This document shows, in pieces, positions 55,201-62,478 of a stretch of 64,000 bases of DNA. A program made the translations under genes and the position numbers. Position 1 is the first letter of the stretch. The number at the start of each line of letters is the position of its first letter. The stretch is from Shinella lacus (GTDB lineage Bacteria; Pseudomonadota; Alphaproteobacteria; Rhizobiales; Rhizobiaceae): NCBI RefSeq assembly GCF_010994755.1, contig NZ_WHSB02000004.1:310001-374000 (forward strand). Reading direction: 5' to 3'. Under the pieces are notes generated by a model. It did not search any database. It was given only the letters and a program-made list of their open reading frames with translations, and was not told the DNA's origin.

Positions 55201-56184
55201 ATGGCGGAAAGCGGCGCCCCCGTCGTCTGGGTCCTGACGGACGGCAAGGCCGGCGACGAACAGCCGCTGGTCGGCCTTGCGGAGGCGTTGGGTGCCGCGC
55301 CAATCCTGCGCCGCGTCACGCCGCGCCGCGCCTTCACCTGGCTGATGCCCTGGGGGCCGATCGACCCGAAGGACGCACCGTCGAAGACTGGCTCACCGCT
55401 CGTGCCACCGTGGCCCGACATCTGCCTCGCCACGGGCCGGCGCGCGGTGCCCTATCTGCGCAAGCTGAAATCGCTGTCGCCGGCCACCTTCTGCGTGCTC
55501 TTCAAGGACCCGCGCACCTGCCGGCACGGCGCGGACCTGATGATTGTGCAGCAGCACGACGCACCGCGCGGCGACGATGTGCTCGTCGTCACCACCGCCC
55601 CCAACCGGCTCTCGCCGCAACGGCTGGCAGAGGCGCATGCTGCCTTCGAGGCCGCCCTGACACCCCTGCCCCAACCGCGCATCACCGTGCTCGTCGGCGG
55701 GAACGGCCGGCATCACCGGTTCACGCAAGGCGATATCGACCGCCTGCTCGGCGGGCTGCGCGCAAAACTCGACGAAGGATGTGGGCTGATGATCACGGCC
55801 TCGCGCCGCACACCGCCCTCGCTCGCCAAGGCGCTCGCAGACCTCGCGAAGGAACCGAACGCTCGCTTCTGGGATGGCACGGGCGAAAACCCGCTGCTCG
55901 CCTATCTCGCCTGGGCCGACGAGATCGTCGTGACCGGCGATTCGACCAACATGGTGGGCGAGGCAGCCGCTTTGGGCGTGCCCGTGCAAATTTTCCAGCC
56001 CTCCGGCCGGCACGACAAGATAGACCGCTTCATCGCGGCACTTTCCCGGGAAACCACCATCGGCCAGTTTCCCGAGGCCCCGGCAAGCGGCAGCCATGCG
56101 CCGGTGAATTCCACGCCGGCACTTGCGGAAGAAATCCTGTCGCGTTTTTGGAATTTCAGAGCTCGACCAGCCCGACCTTCTTGA
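55201..56184 (+). CDS. ELM1/GtrOC1 family protein
   Basis: A 327-residue member of the family named after plant mitochondrial fission protein ELM1. 'VWVLTDGKAGDEQPLVGLAEAL' opens it, 'DICLATGRRAVPYLRKLK' and 'LMIVQQHDAP' follow, and 'DEIVVTGDSTNMVGEAAALGVPV' is the strongest signature. Bacterial members sit in LPS loci and resemble GT-B nucleotide-sugar enzymes, so a glycan role is inferred. It follows the double GT4 gene by 1 base, and its 3' end overlaps the convergent lrp gene by 29 bases. Confidence 0.92.
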   Translation: MAESGAPVVWVLTDGKAGDEQPLVGLAEALGAAPILRRVTPRRAFTWLMPWGPIDPKDAPSKTGSPLVPPWPDICLATGRRAVPYLRKLKSLSPATFCVLFKDPRTCRHGADLMIVQQHDAPRGDDVLVVTTAPNRLSPQRLAEAHAAFEAALTPLPQPRITVLVGGNGRHHRFTQGDIDRLLGGLRAKLDEGCGLMITASRRTPPSLAKALADLAKEPNARFWDGTGENPLLAYLAWADEIVVTGDSTNMVGEAAALGVPVQIFQPSGRHDKIDRFIAALSRETTIGQFPEAPASGSHAPVNSTPALAEEILSRFWNFRARPARPS

Positions 56185-56623
56185 CCTGGCGGATGGTCAG
56201 CATGGTGCGCACGGTATCGACCTGCGCATTGGCCGTCAGCACCTCGATGACGAAATCCTGGAATCGGGTGAGGTTTTCGGCAACGCAGTGCAGCAGGAAA
56301 TCGCTGTCGCCGGAGACCATCCAGGCCTGACGCACCATCGACCATTCGCCGGTTGCGGCGGCAAAGGCCTTGAGGTTCGCCTCCGACTGGTGCTTCAGCC
56401 CGACCATGCAGAAGGCGACGAGATCGTAGCCGAGCGACGGCGCGTTCAGGAGCGCCGTATAACCCTCGATGATGCCTGCCTCCTCCAGCTTTCGCACACG
56501 GCGCAAACAGGGCGGCGCGGAAATACCGGCGCGGGCGGCCAGCTCCACATTGGTCATCCGGCCGTCGGCCTGAAGCTCTTTCAGGATACGCATGTCGATA
56601 GCGTCGAGTTCGGCACGGAACAT
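56156..56623 (-). CDS. lrp: Lrp/AsnC-family transcriptional regulator
   Basis: A 155-residue Lrp-type regulator. The winged helix-turn-helix is 'LDAIDMRILKELQADGRMTNVELAARAGISAPPCLRRVRKLE'-like (positions 6-46, 'ISAPPCLRRVRKLEEAGII' being the recognition part), followed by the RAM ligand domain ('AFCMVGLKHQSEANLKAF', 'VSGDSDFLLHCVAENL'). It is the homologue of the lrp gene I recall between lpsCDE and trxB in S. meliloti (lrp3). It overlaps the end of the ELM1 gene and is divergent from trxB. Confidence 0.95.
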   Translation of the reverse strand: MFRAELDAIDMRILKELQADGRMTNVELAARAGISAPPCLRRVRKLEEAGIIEGYTALLNAPSLGYDLVAFCMVGLKHQSEANLKAFAAATGEWSMVRQAWMVSGDSDFLLHCVAENLTRFQDFVIEVLTANAQVDTVRTMLTIRQVKKVGLVEL

Positions 56624-56683
56624 GGGACTTTTCGAAACCTTTCAGGATGACGACCGGATGTGACCCGAATCGCCGCATCAGCG

Positions 56684-56695
56684 CAACATTGTTAG
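56684..56695. promoter_or_regulatory. 12-mer shared with the second sRNA promoter (candidate LsrB site)
   Basis: CAACATTGTTAG, 61 bases upstream of the lrp ATG, identical to 59097-59108 in front of the second AbcR-like sRNA. An imperfect palindrome of LysR-site size when flanks are included. Confidence 0.4.
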
Positions 56696-56871
56696 TGCAA
56701 GAGGCACAAATATGTCACGCGCCTTCGCTTGTCTGTTGGCAAAGCCGCGCGCGCACTTGAAACTCGCGGCACTCCCTTCATAAATGAAGGTCGAACAACG
56801 ACACGCTGGCCGATGCCTGCGCGCAACCGCGCGGCTTGGCGATTGGGGCAAGAACCCCGAAAGGAACGACC

Positions 56872-57846
56872 ATGTCTGCCCGTCATGTAAAGGTGCTCAT
56901 CATCGGGTCCGGCCCTGCCGGCTACACCGCCGCCATCTACACCGCCCGCGCCATGCTGGAGCCCGTGCTGATCGCCGGCATGGAACAGGGCGGCCAGCTG
57001 ATGATCACCACCGACGTGGAAAACTATCCGGGTTATGCCGATCCGGTCCAGGGCCCCTGGATGATGGAACAGATGCTGAAGCAGGCGCAACATGTCGGCG
57101 CCGAGATCGTCAACGACCTCGTCACCAATGTCGACATGAACGTGCGCCCCTTCCGCGTCTCCACCGACAGCGGCACCGAATGGACCGCCGACGCGCTGAT
57201 CATCGCCACGGGCGCGAAGGCGAAGTGGCTCGGCATCGAGACCGAGCACAAGTTCATGGGCTTTGGCGTATCGGCCTGCGCCACCTGCGACGGCTTCTTC
57301 TACCGCAACAAGGACGTCATCGTCGTTGGCGGCGGCAATTCGGCCGTCGAGGAGGCGCTTTACCTTTCGAACCTCGCCAAGACCGTGACCGTGGTTCACC
57401 GCCGCGACGGTTTCCGTGCGGAAAAAATCCTTCAGGAGCGCCTGTTCGCCAAGGAGAACGTGAAGATCGTCTGGGACCATGAGGTCGTCGAATATCTGGG
57501 CGCCGATCCGAAGCCCCCGATGCCGGCCTCCGTCAACGGCGTGAAGCTGCGCAACGTGAAGACCGGCGAGACGCGCGACGTCGCCATCGACGGCGTCTTC
57601 GTGGCGATCGGCCATGCGCCGGCGGTCGAACTCTTCAAGGGCAAGCTGCGCCAGAAGCCGAACGGCTACCTCTGGACGGCGGCCGATTCCACGGCGACGG
57701 ACGTGCCGGGCGTTTTTGCCGCAGGCGATGTCACCGACGACATCTATCGCCAGGCGGTCACGGCCGCCGGCATGGGCTGCATGGCGGCTCTGGAAACCGA
57801 AAAATACCTTGCAGGTCATATGCCTGTCGCAATTGCGGCCGAGTAG
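56872..57846 (+). CDS. trxB: Thioredoxin-disulfide reductase
   Basis: A 324-residue low-molecular-weight thioredoxin reductase: NADPH to FAD to thioredoxin. FAD turn 'IIGSGPAGYTAAIYTARA', the redox pair C136-A-T-C139 in 'SACATCDGFFYRNK', NADPH turn 'VVGGGNSAVEEALYLSN' with 'VHRRDGFRAEKIL', and the C-terminal FAD motif 'VFAAGDVTDDIYRQAVTAAG'. Full length; ATG at 56872 follows AAAGGAACG. lsrB starts 102 bases downstream on the same strand, linking thiol redox balance to the LysR sensor. Confidence 0.98.
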   Translation: MSARHVKVLIIGSGPAGYTAAIYTARAMLEPVLIAGMEQGGQLMITTDVENYPGYADPVQGPWMMEQMLKQAQHVGAEIVNDLVTNVDMNVRPFRVSTDSGTEWTADALIIATGAKAKWLGIETEHKFMGFGVSACATCDGFFYRNKDVIVVGGGNSAVEEALYLSNLAKTVTVVHRRDGFRAEKILQERLFAKENVKIVWDHEVVEYLGADPKPPMPASVNGVKLRNVKTGETRDVAIDGVFVAIGHAPAVELFKGKLRQKPNGYLWTAADSTATDVPGVFAAGDVTDDIYRQAVTAAGMGCMAALETEKYLAGHMPVAIAAE

Positions 57847-57913
57847 AAGCCGCCAACTAAGGGAGGCGGATACGATCCGACCTCCCACGTGGGAACAGTT
57901 GAATCAGCGACCA

Positions 57914-57938
57914 GGCGGGAAACCTATGGTTCCCCGCC
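57914..57938 (+). promoter_or_regulatory. Hairpin in the lsrB leader
   Basis: GGCGGGAAACC-TAT-GGTTCCCCGCC, an 11-bp stem with one mismatch, ends 10 bases before the first lsrB ATG (57949). It may tune translation or be an operator; no T-run follows. Confidence 0.4.
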
Positions 57939-57948
57939 ATAAAGACAT

Positions 57949-58857
57949 ATGGGGGATAGAATGCCGCTGGATTGGGACAAGCTGCGGATTTTTCATGCCG
58001 CGGCCGAGGCCGGCTCGTTCACGCATGCGGCAGACAAGCTGCACCTCTCGCAGTCGGCCATCAGCCGCCAGGTGAGTGCGCTGGAGCAGGATGTCGGCAT
58101 CAAACTCTTCCATCGCCATGCCCGCGGCCTGATCCTCACCGAACAGGGCGAAATCCTCTATCGAACCGCCCACGACGTGCTGATGAAGCTCGAAAGCGTG
58201 CGCGTGCAGCTCACCGAAAACACCGAGAAGCCGAGCGGCAAGCTGCGCATCACCACCACGGTCGGTCTCGGCCAGGGCTGGCTGACCGACAAGGTACAGG
58301 AATTCCTCGCCCTCTACCCGGACATGCAGGTGCAGCTCATCCTCGACAACGAGGAGCTGGACGTGAACATGCGCCATGCCGACTGCGCCATTCGGCTCCG
58401 CGAGCCCCAGCAGTCGGACCTCATCCAGCGCAAGCTCTTCACCGTGCACATGCACGTCTATGCCGCACCCTCCTACATCAACCGCTACGGCGAGCCGCAG
58501 TCGATCGACGATCTCGACAACCACAAGATCATCACCTTCGGGGAGCCGGCACCGAACTACCTGCTCGACGTCAACTGGCTGGAGATCGCGGGCCGCGATT
58601 CGGACAATCCCCGCCCCTCCATCCTGCAAATCAACAGCCAGACCTCGATCAAGCGCGCCTGCCTGCTCGGCATCGGCGTCGCGATGCTGCCGGACTATAT
58701 TGTCGGACGCGATCCCGGCCTCCTGCAGTTGCCGGTGAGCGCCGACATCCCGTCCTTCGATACCTATTTCTGCTATCCGAGCGAGATGAAGAACTCCGCG
58801 AAACTCAAGGTTTTCAGGGATTTCATCGTCGCCAAGGCACGCAACTGGAACTTCTAA
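57949..58857 (+). CDS. lsrB: LysR-family redox/envelope regulator LsrB (VtlR)
   Basis: A 302-residue LysR regulator matching LsrB of S. meliloti and VtlR of Brucella/Agrobacterium in sequence style and neighbours. Winged helix: 'LRIFHAAAEAGSFTHAADKLHLSQSAISRQVSALEQD'-like (key part 'LSQSAISRQVSALEQDVG'). With the ATG at 57949, three cysteines fall at 146, 238 and 275, the numbering I recall for the redox-active S. meliloti protein. The ATG at 57961 (Met 5) has the better GGGGGAT site and is a real alternative. It likely activates the downstream sRNAs. Confidence 0.92.
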   Translation: MGDRMPLDWDKLRIFHAAAEAGSFTHAADKLHLSQSAISRQVSALEQDVGIKLFHRHARGLILTEQGEILYRTAHDVLMKLESVRVQLTENTEKPSGKLRITTTVGLGQGWLTDKVQEFLALYPDMQVQLILDNEELDVNMRHADCAIRLREPQQSDLIQRKLFTVHMHVYAAPSYINRYGEPQSIDDLDNHKIITFGEPAPNYLLDVNWLEIAGRDSDNPRPSILQINSQTSIKRACLLGIGVAMLPDYIVGRDPGLLQLPVSADIPSFDTYFCYPSEMKNSAKLKVFRDFIVAKARNWNF

Positions 58858-58886
58858 AAAGGGTGATCGGCAAGGCCTGCGCCTAA

Positions 58887-58903
58887 TGCATGGCTGGCAT
58901 GCA
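58887..58903. promoter_or_regulatory. 17-bp palindrome, candidate LsrB operator for the first sRNA
   Basis: TGCATG-GCTGG-CATGCA, perfect 6-bp arms, contains a T-N11-A pattern. Its centre is about 54 bases upstream of the predicted sRNA start, the normal place for LysR activation. Confidence 0.55.
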
Positions 58904-58913
58904 CATTAAATGA

Positions 58914-58942
58914 TTGATGTATGCCCAAAAAACCACCATATC
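58914..58942 (+). promoter_or_regulatory. Promoter of first AbcR-like sRNA
   Basis: -35 TTGATG (58914-58919), 17-base spacer, -10 CATATC (58937-58942), giving a start near 58949. Confidence 0.65.
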
Positions 58943-58948
58943 GCAGCC

Positions 58949-59069
58949 AGCTGATGCACTTTGGTGGCTTTTTCCTCCCAGTGCCACCGCAGCAGCTGTT
59001 CCCCTCTGGAGGTTTTATTACCTTCAAAACTATAAAGGGCCCAAGTTGATCTTGCGGCCCTCTTTTTTT
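58949..59069 (+). ncRNA. abcR: AbcR-type trans-acting sRNA, first copy
   Basis: A ~120-base RNA gene. Stem-loop 1 pairs CAGCTG with CAGCTG (58948-58953/58993-58998) and GGTGGC with GCCACC (58963-58968/58983-58988), exposing a CTCCCAG loop that can mask ribosome binding sites. A second pyrimidine/purine element CCCCTCTGGAGG follows, then a terminator AGGGCC..GGCCCT with a T7 tail at 59063-59069. The same modules recur in the next copy. Position between lsrB and an ArsR gene is that of AbcR1/AbcR2 (alpha-r15 family) in rhizobia, Hfq-dependent regulators of ABC transporter mRNAs. 5' end is predicted. Confidence 0.88.
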
Positions 59070-59096
59070 GCCTTTCATTAACCAAGGCAAAATTTT

Positions 59097-59108
59097 CAAC
59101 ATTGTTAG
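59097..59108. promoter_or_regulatory. 12-mer shared with lrp upstream region (candidate LsrB site)
   Basis: CAACATTGTTAG within TTTTC-N10-GAAAA, centred about 62 bases upstream of the predicted start of the second sRNA; identical 12-mer at 56684-56695. Confidence 0.4.
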
Positions 59109-59129
59109 AAAACTTGGCACGTCCTTCTC

Positions 59130-59158
59130 TTGAAGAAGCGGCTCGCCTTCTCCATATT
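59130..59158 (+). promoter_or_regulatory. Promoter of second AbcR-like sRNA
   Basis: -35 TTGAAG (59130-59135), 17-base spacer, -10 CATATT (59153-59158), giving a start near 59165. Confidence 0.65.
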
Positions 59159-59164
59159 CGTGAT

Positions 59165-59280
59165 AGCCAACGCACTTGCGGTCTTTCTCCTCCCAGTGCC
59201 GCGCGTTGGCTGTTCCCCTCTGGAGGTTATAAACCTTCACAACTGTAGGGCCCAGGCTTCGCTTGTGGCCCTCTTTTTTT
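59165..59280 (+). ncRNA. abcR: AbcR-type trans-acting sRNA, second copy
   Basis: A ~116-base RNA gene parallel to the preceding copy. Stem-loop 1 has AGCCAACGC/GCGTTGGCT (59165-59173/59203-59211) and GCGG/CCGC inside, with the loop TCTTTCTCCTCCCAGTG presenting the same CTCCCAG. GCTGTTCCCCTCTGGAGGTT is conserved between copies, and the terminator AGGGCC..GGCCCT ends in T7 (59274-59280). Stem sequences differ from copy one while pairing is kept (compensatory change), which supports real RNA structure. Which copy is AbcR1 and which AbcR2 I cannot assign. Confidence 0.88.
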
Positions 59281-59339
59281 GCCGATTTTTTGTAGCCTTT
59301 TTTGGGGTGGCCCCCTTGTATCGGCAAGCGGCGAACACA

Positions 59340-59362
59340 ATATCGGGAACATACGATATAAT
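59340..59362. promoter_or_regulatory. Candidate ArsR operator overlapping a TATAAT -10 box
   Basis: ATATCG-N8-CGATAT (59340-59359) overlaps a perfect -10 box TATAAT (59357-59362), 22 bases before the ArsR gene. Binding there would block the promoter, fitting autorepression. Confidence 0.55.
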
Positions 59363-59383
59363 CATCGACAGATCACGATAGAG

Positions 59384-59695
59384 ATGACCGCGCCCGACAC
59401 CGACGAAATCGAAATCCTGAAGGCGCTTGCCCATCCCAAGCGGCTGGAGATCCTTGCCTGGCTCAAGGATCCGGGCGAGCATTTCGCCGGGCAGGAGCAT
59501 CCTTTGGACTTCGGCGTCTGCGCCGGCCAGATCGAAAAGCGCTGCGAACTCTCGCAGTCCACGGTTTCCGCCCACCTTGCCACCTTGCAGCGCGCCGGTC
59601 TCGTCACCACGCGCAAGGTCGGCCAGTGGGTGTTCTTCAAACGCGACGACGAAAAGATCGCGGCCTTTCTCCACCACATCAACCGCGCACTCTGA
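59384..59695 (+). CDS. ArsR-family transcriptional regulator
   Basis: A 103-residue winged-helix repressor: 'EIEILKALAHPKRLEILAWLKD' then recognition helix 'CELSQSTVSAHLATLQRAGLV' and wing 'TTRKVGQWVFFKRDDEKI'. Two cysteines ('DFGVCAGQIEKRCELSQ') lie before and at the recognition helix and could sense electrophiles or metals. ATG at 59384 gives 'MTAPDTDEIEIL'. It is followed after 29 bases by an Old Yellow Enzyme gene, a common ArsR/ene-reductase pairing, and preceded by an operator-like palindrome. It is the homologue of the ArsR gene I recall beside the AbcR sRNAs in S. meliloti. Confidence 0.93.
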   Translation: MTAPDTDEIEILKALAHPKRLEILAWLKDPGEHFAGQEHPLDFGVCAGQIEKRCELSQSTVSAHLATLQRAGLVTTRKVGQWVFFKRDDEKIAAFLHHINRAL

Positions 59696-59724
59696 GCGCT
59701 TCCCAAGCCAGAATAGGACCCTTC

Positions 59725-60846
59725 ATGACCTCGCTCTTCGACCCCCTCAAGATCGGTGATATCCAGCTCGCAAACCGCATCGTCATGGCGCCGCTGACGC
59801 GCAACCGCTCGCCGGGCGCCGTGCCGAACACGCTGAACGCCGCCTATTACGAGCAGCGCGCCACCGCCGGCCTGCTGATCACCGAAGCGACCGCCATCAC
59901 CCACCAGGGCCAGGGCTATGCCGACGTGCCGGGCCTCTACAAGCCGGAAGCGCTCGAAGGCTGGAAGCAGGTCACCGACGCCGTGCACAAGGCCGGCGGC
60001 AAGATCGTCGTGCAGATGTGGCATGTCGGCCGTATCTCGCATGACACGCTCCAGCCGAACGGCGGCAAGCCGGTCGCCCCGTCGGCGATCCGCGCCAAGT
60101 CGAAGACCTACCTCATCAACGAGGACGGCACCGGCACCTTCGCCGAAACCTCCGAGCCGCGTGCCCTTGAGCTTAACGAGCTTCCGGGCATCATCGAGGA
60201 TTACCGCCGCGCCGCCCGCGCCGCGATCGATGCCGGCTTCGACGGCGTCGAGATCCACGCCGCCAATGGCTACCTCATCGACCAGTTCCTGCGCTCCGGC
60301 AGCAATGTCCGCACGGATGAATATGGCGGCTCGATCGAAAACCGCGCCCGCCTGCTCTTCCAGGTCGTCGATGCGATCACCGCGGAAATCGGCGCCGGCC
60401 GCACGGCCATCCGCATCTCGCCGGTAACGCCCGCCAACGATTCCTCCGACCCGAACCCGCAGCCGCTCTTCACCTATGTCGTCGAAGGCCTCGCCAAATA
60501 CGGCCTCGCCTATATCCACGTCATCGAAGGCGCCACGGGCGGCCCGCGCGATCACCAGCAGGGCGACACGCCGTTCGACTATGCGGCACTGCGCGCAGCC
60601 TACCAGGCGGCCGGCGGCAAGGCGGCCTGGATGGTCAACAACGGCTACAACCGCGAACTCGCGATCGACGCCATTGAAGAAAACAAGGCCGACCTCGTCG
60701 CCTTCGGCAAGCTCTTCATCGCCAACCCGGACCTCGTCGAGCGGCTGAAGAACGACACGGTGCTGAACGCCCCGGACCAGGGCACGTTCTACGGCGGCGG
60801 CGCCAAGGGCTACACGGATTACCCGATCCTCGAAAACGTCGCCTGA
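59725..60846 (+). CDS. Old Yellow Enzyme-type alkene reductase (NemA-like)
   Basis: A 373-residue FMN ene-reductase that reduces activated C=C bonds (N-ethylmaleimide, enones, nitro compounds) with NADPH. 'LANRIVMAPLTRNRSPG' binds FMN, 'VVQMWHVGRISH' carries the conserved Trp/His, 'GVEIHAANGYLIDQFLRSG' has the substrate-binding His/Asn pair, and 'TDEYGGSIENRARLLFQV' is family-specific. A proper ATG at 59725 follows the ArsR gene by 29 bases, so the ArsR protein probably represses this detoxifying enzyme. A strong terminator follows at 60909. Confidence 0.96.
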   Translation: MTSLFDPLKIGDIQLANRIVMAPLTRNRSPGAVPNTLNAAYYEQRATAGLLITEATAITHQGQGYADVPGLYKPEALEGWKQVTDAVHKAGGKIVVQMWHVGRISHDTLQPNGGKPVAPSAIRAKSKTYLINEDGTGTFAETSEPRALELNELPGIIEDYRRAARAAIDAGFDGVEIHAANGYLIDQFLRSGSNVRTDEYGGSIENRARLLFQVVDAITAEIGAGRTAIRISPVTPANDSSDPNPQPLFTYVVEGLAKYGLAYIHVIEGATGGPRDHQQGDTPFDYAALRAAYQAAGGKAAWMVNNGYNRELAIDAIEENKADLVAFGKLFIANPDLVERLKNDTVLNAPDQGTFYGGGAKGYTDYPILENVA

Positions 60847-60908
60847 CATCCCGTGCGGGCACGTCGCCGCAATCCGGCGCGCCCGCACCCGCCTCCCCCG
60901 TGGAGGTA

Positions 60909-60947
60909 AAACGCCCGCGGTTTCCTCCACCGCGGGCGTTTCCTTTT
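60909..60947 (+). terminator. Rho-independent terminator of the ArsR/ene-reductase operon
   Basis: A 12-bp stem AAACGCCCGCGG/CCGCGGGCGTTT with a 9-base loop, followed by CCTTTT. Confidence 0.9.
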
Positions 60948-61002
60948 GGCGCAGCTCGGCTACATCTAGGGCAGCCGCATCTGCCGAGGAGCCCGCCCGC
61001 CC

Positions 61003-62097
61003 ATGCTCTCCAGCCTTATGAAGGAACGTGTCCTGTTCGTCGGCCTCGCGGCCGCCATCCTCGCCTATGCGACGGAACACAGCCTCCTGGAGATGGGGCG
61101 CCTGCCGCTGCTCGTCGCGGCTTTCGCGCTGGTCGTCGCGATCATCCTCGTCTCGACGCGCATCGCGCACCATGCGGAAATCCTCGCCTCGAAGGTCGGC
61201 GATCCCTATGGCACGATGATCCTGACGCTGGCGGCGGTGCTGGTGGAGGTGGTCGTGCTGGCGATCATGATGCAGGGCGAGACCTCGCCGACGCTGGTGC
61301 GCGACACGATCTATGCCGCGGTGATGCTCGACATCAACGGCATCCTCGGCCTCGCGGCGCTGCTTGGCGGCATCCGCCATGGCGAACAGCCCTACAATGA
61401 CGATTCGGGAAAGACCTATGGCGTGATGATCCTGACGGCCATGGGCATTTCCATGGTCGTGCCGGAATTCGTGCCGCGCGAAAGCTGGCACCTCTATTCC
61501 GCCTTCACCATCGGCGCGATGATCGCGCTCTACGGCGTCTTCCTGCGCATGCAGGTCGGCCCGCACTCTTATTTCTTCAGCTATGCCTATCCGCGCGCCG
61601 AGCGGAAGGAAGGCCTGCCGCGCAAGGCGCCGGTCGAGAACGAACCGGCGACCTTCTCAATCGTCGTGATCGTTCTCGGCGTCGTGCTGATCGGCGCACT
61701 TGCGGAAGTGATGTCCGTGCTGCTTGGCGTGGGCTTAAAAGGCTCCGGTGCACCGCCCGCACTCATGGCGGTAGTCGTGGCGGCGATCTCGGCGGCGCCG
61801 GAAATCCTGACGGCGCTGCGCGCTGCACTTGCCAACCGCATGCAGTCCGTCGTCAACATCGCCATGGGCGCCTCGCTCTCCACCGTCATCCTGACGGTGC
61901 CGGTGATGGAGGCGATCGCGCTCTATACCGGCCAGCCCTTCGTCATGGCGATGACGCCGGTTCAGACGGTCATGGTGATGATCACGCTGATCGCCGCCGC
62001 CATCAACCTCAATGACGGCGAGACGAACGCCATCGAGGGCATGACGCACTTCATCCTCTTCGCCACCTTCATCATGCTGACGATGATCGGCTTATAG
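61003..62097 (+). CDS. chaA: Ca2+(Na+,K+)/H+ antiporter, ChaA type
   Basis: A 364-residue, 10-11-span cation/proton exchanger of the CaCA superfamily. The first alpha-repeat is 'GDPYGTMILTLAAVLVEVVVL' with the ion-binding Glu, the second 'VVAAISAAPEILTALRAALANR' with its Glu, both matching E. coli ChaA ('GEPYGSLILSLSVVILEV'). It is shorter in the acidic cytosolic loop than ChaA and stands alone after its own promoter. The ion preferred in vivo is not predictable from sequence. Confidence 0.9.
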   Translation: MLSSLMKERVLFVGLAAAILAYATEHSLLEMGRLPLLVAAFALVVAIILVSTRIAHHAEILASKVGDPYGTMILTLAAVLVEVVVLAIMMQGETSPTLVRDTIYAAVMLDINGILGLAALLGGIRHGEQPYNDDSGKTYGVMILTAMGISMVVPEFVPRESWHLYSAFTIGAMIALYGVFLRMQVGPHSYFFSYAYPRAERKEGLPRKAPVENEPATFSIVVIVLGVVLIGALAEVMSVLLGVGLKGSGAPPALMAVVVAAISAAPEILTALRAALANRMQSVVNIAMGASLSTVILTVPVMEAIALYTGQPFVMAMTPVQTVMVMITLIAAAINLNDGETNAIEGMTHFILFATFIMLTMIGL

Positions 62098-62112
62098 AGG
62101 GAGGATTGGCCT

Positions 62113-62361
62113 TTAGCGGTCGTACTCGCGGGTCAGGCCCTTGTAATATTCGCCCGGATCGAAGCGCACGGTGCGGGACTTGCCCGGATTGTTCAGGAAA
62201 TAATCGTAGATCGACATCGCCTCGGCGCGGTCGTTGACCACGATCCTGCCATGCGGCGCTGCCTCGCCCCGCTCGGCATTGCCATAGCCGTCCGCGGCAA
62301 GCGCAGATGTGGCGGCGAGAAGGGTCACCAGGCCGGCGATGGGGAGTGACTTGGCTTTCAT
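62113..62361 (-). CDS. Small secreted hypothetical protein
   Basis: An 82-residue protein with a signal peptide (residues 1-22, ending 'SALA'). The mature part, 'DGYGNAERGEAAPHGRIVVN' followed by 'AMSIYDYFLNNPGKSRTVRF' and ending 'YYKGLTREYDR', is polar and Tyr-rich. I do not recognise a family. Its stop lies 16 bases from the convergent antiporter gene. Signal peptide and clean ATG support it as real. Confidence 0.65.
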   Translation of the reverse strand: MKAKSLPIAGLVTLLAATSALAADGYGNAERGEAAPHGRIVVNDRAEAMSIYDYFLNNPGKSRTVRFDPGEYYKGLTREYDR

Positions 62362-62427
62362 GGTCCTGCTCCGATGTTCGTCTTTTCCCTATATCGGAAG
62401 CGAAAGCGGAAATGTCACGGCCCGGAA

Positions 62428-62456
62428 ACAAAAAACCCGCCGTCTCCGGCGGGTTT
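62428..62456 (-). terminator. Rho-independent terminator of the aminotransferase gene
   Basis: On the minus strand AAACCCGCCG-GAGA-CGGCGGGTTT followed by TTTGTTTCC, 23 bases after the aminotransferase stop. Confidence 0.95.
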
Positions 62457-62478
62457 CGATCGTGGTGGCAAAGCCGTG

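Noticed and set aside
59362-61566. 734-codon open frame antisense to ArsR, ene-reductase and part of chaA
   Set aside because: It spans three well-supported genes on the other strand and shows no domain.
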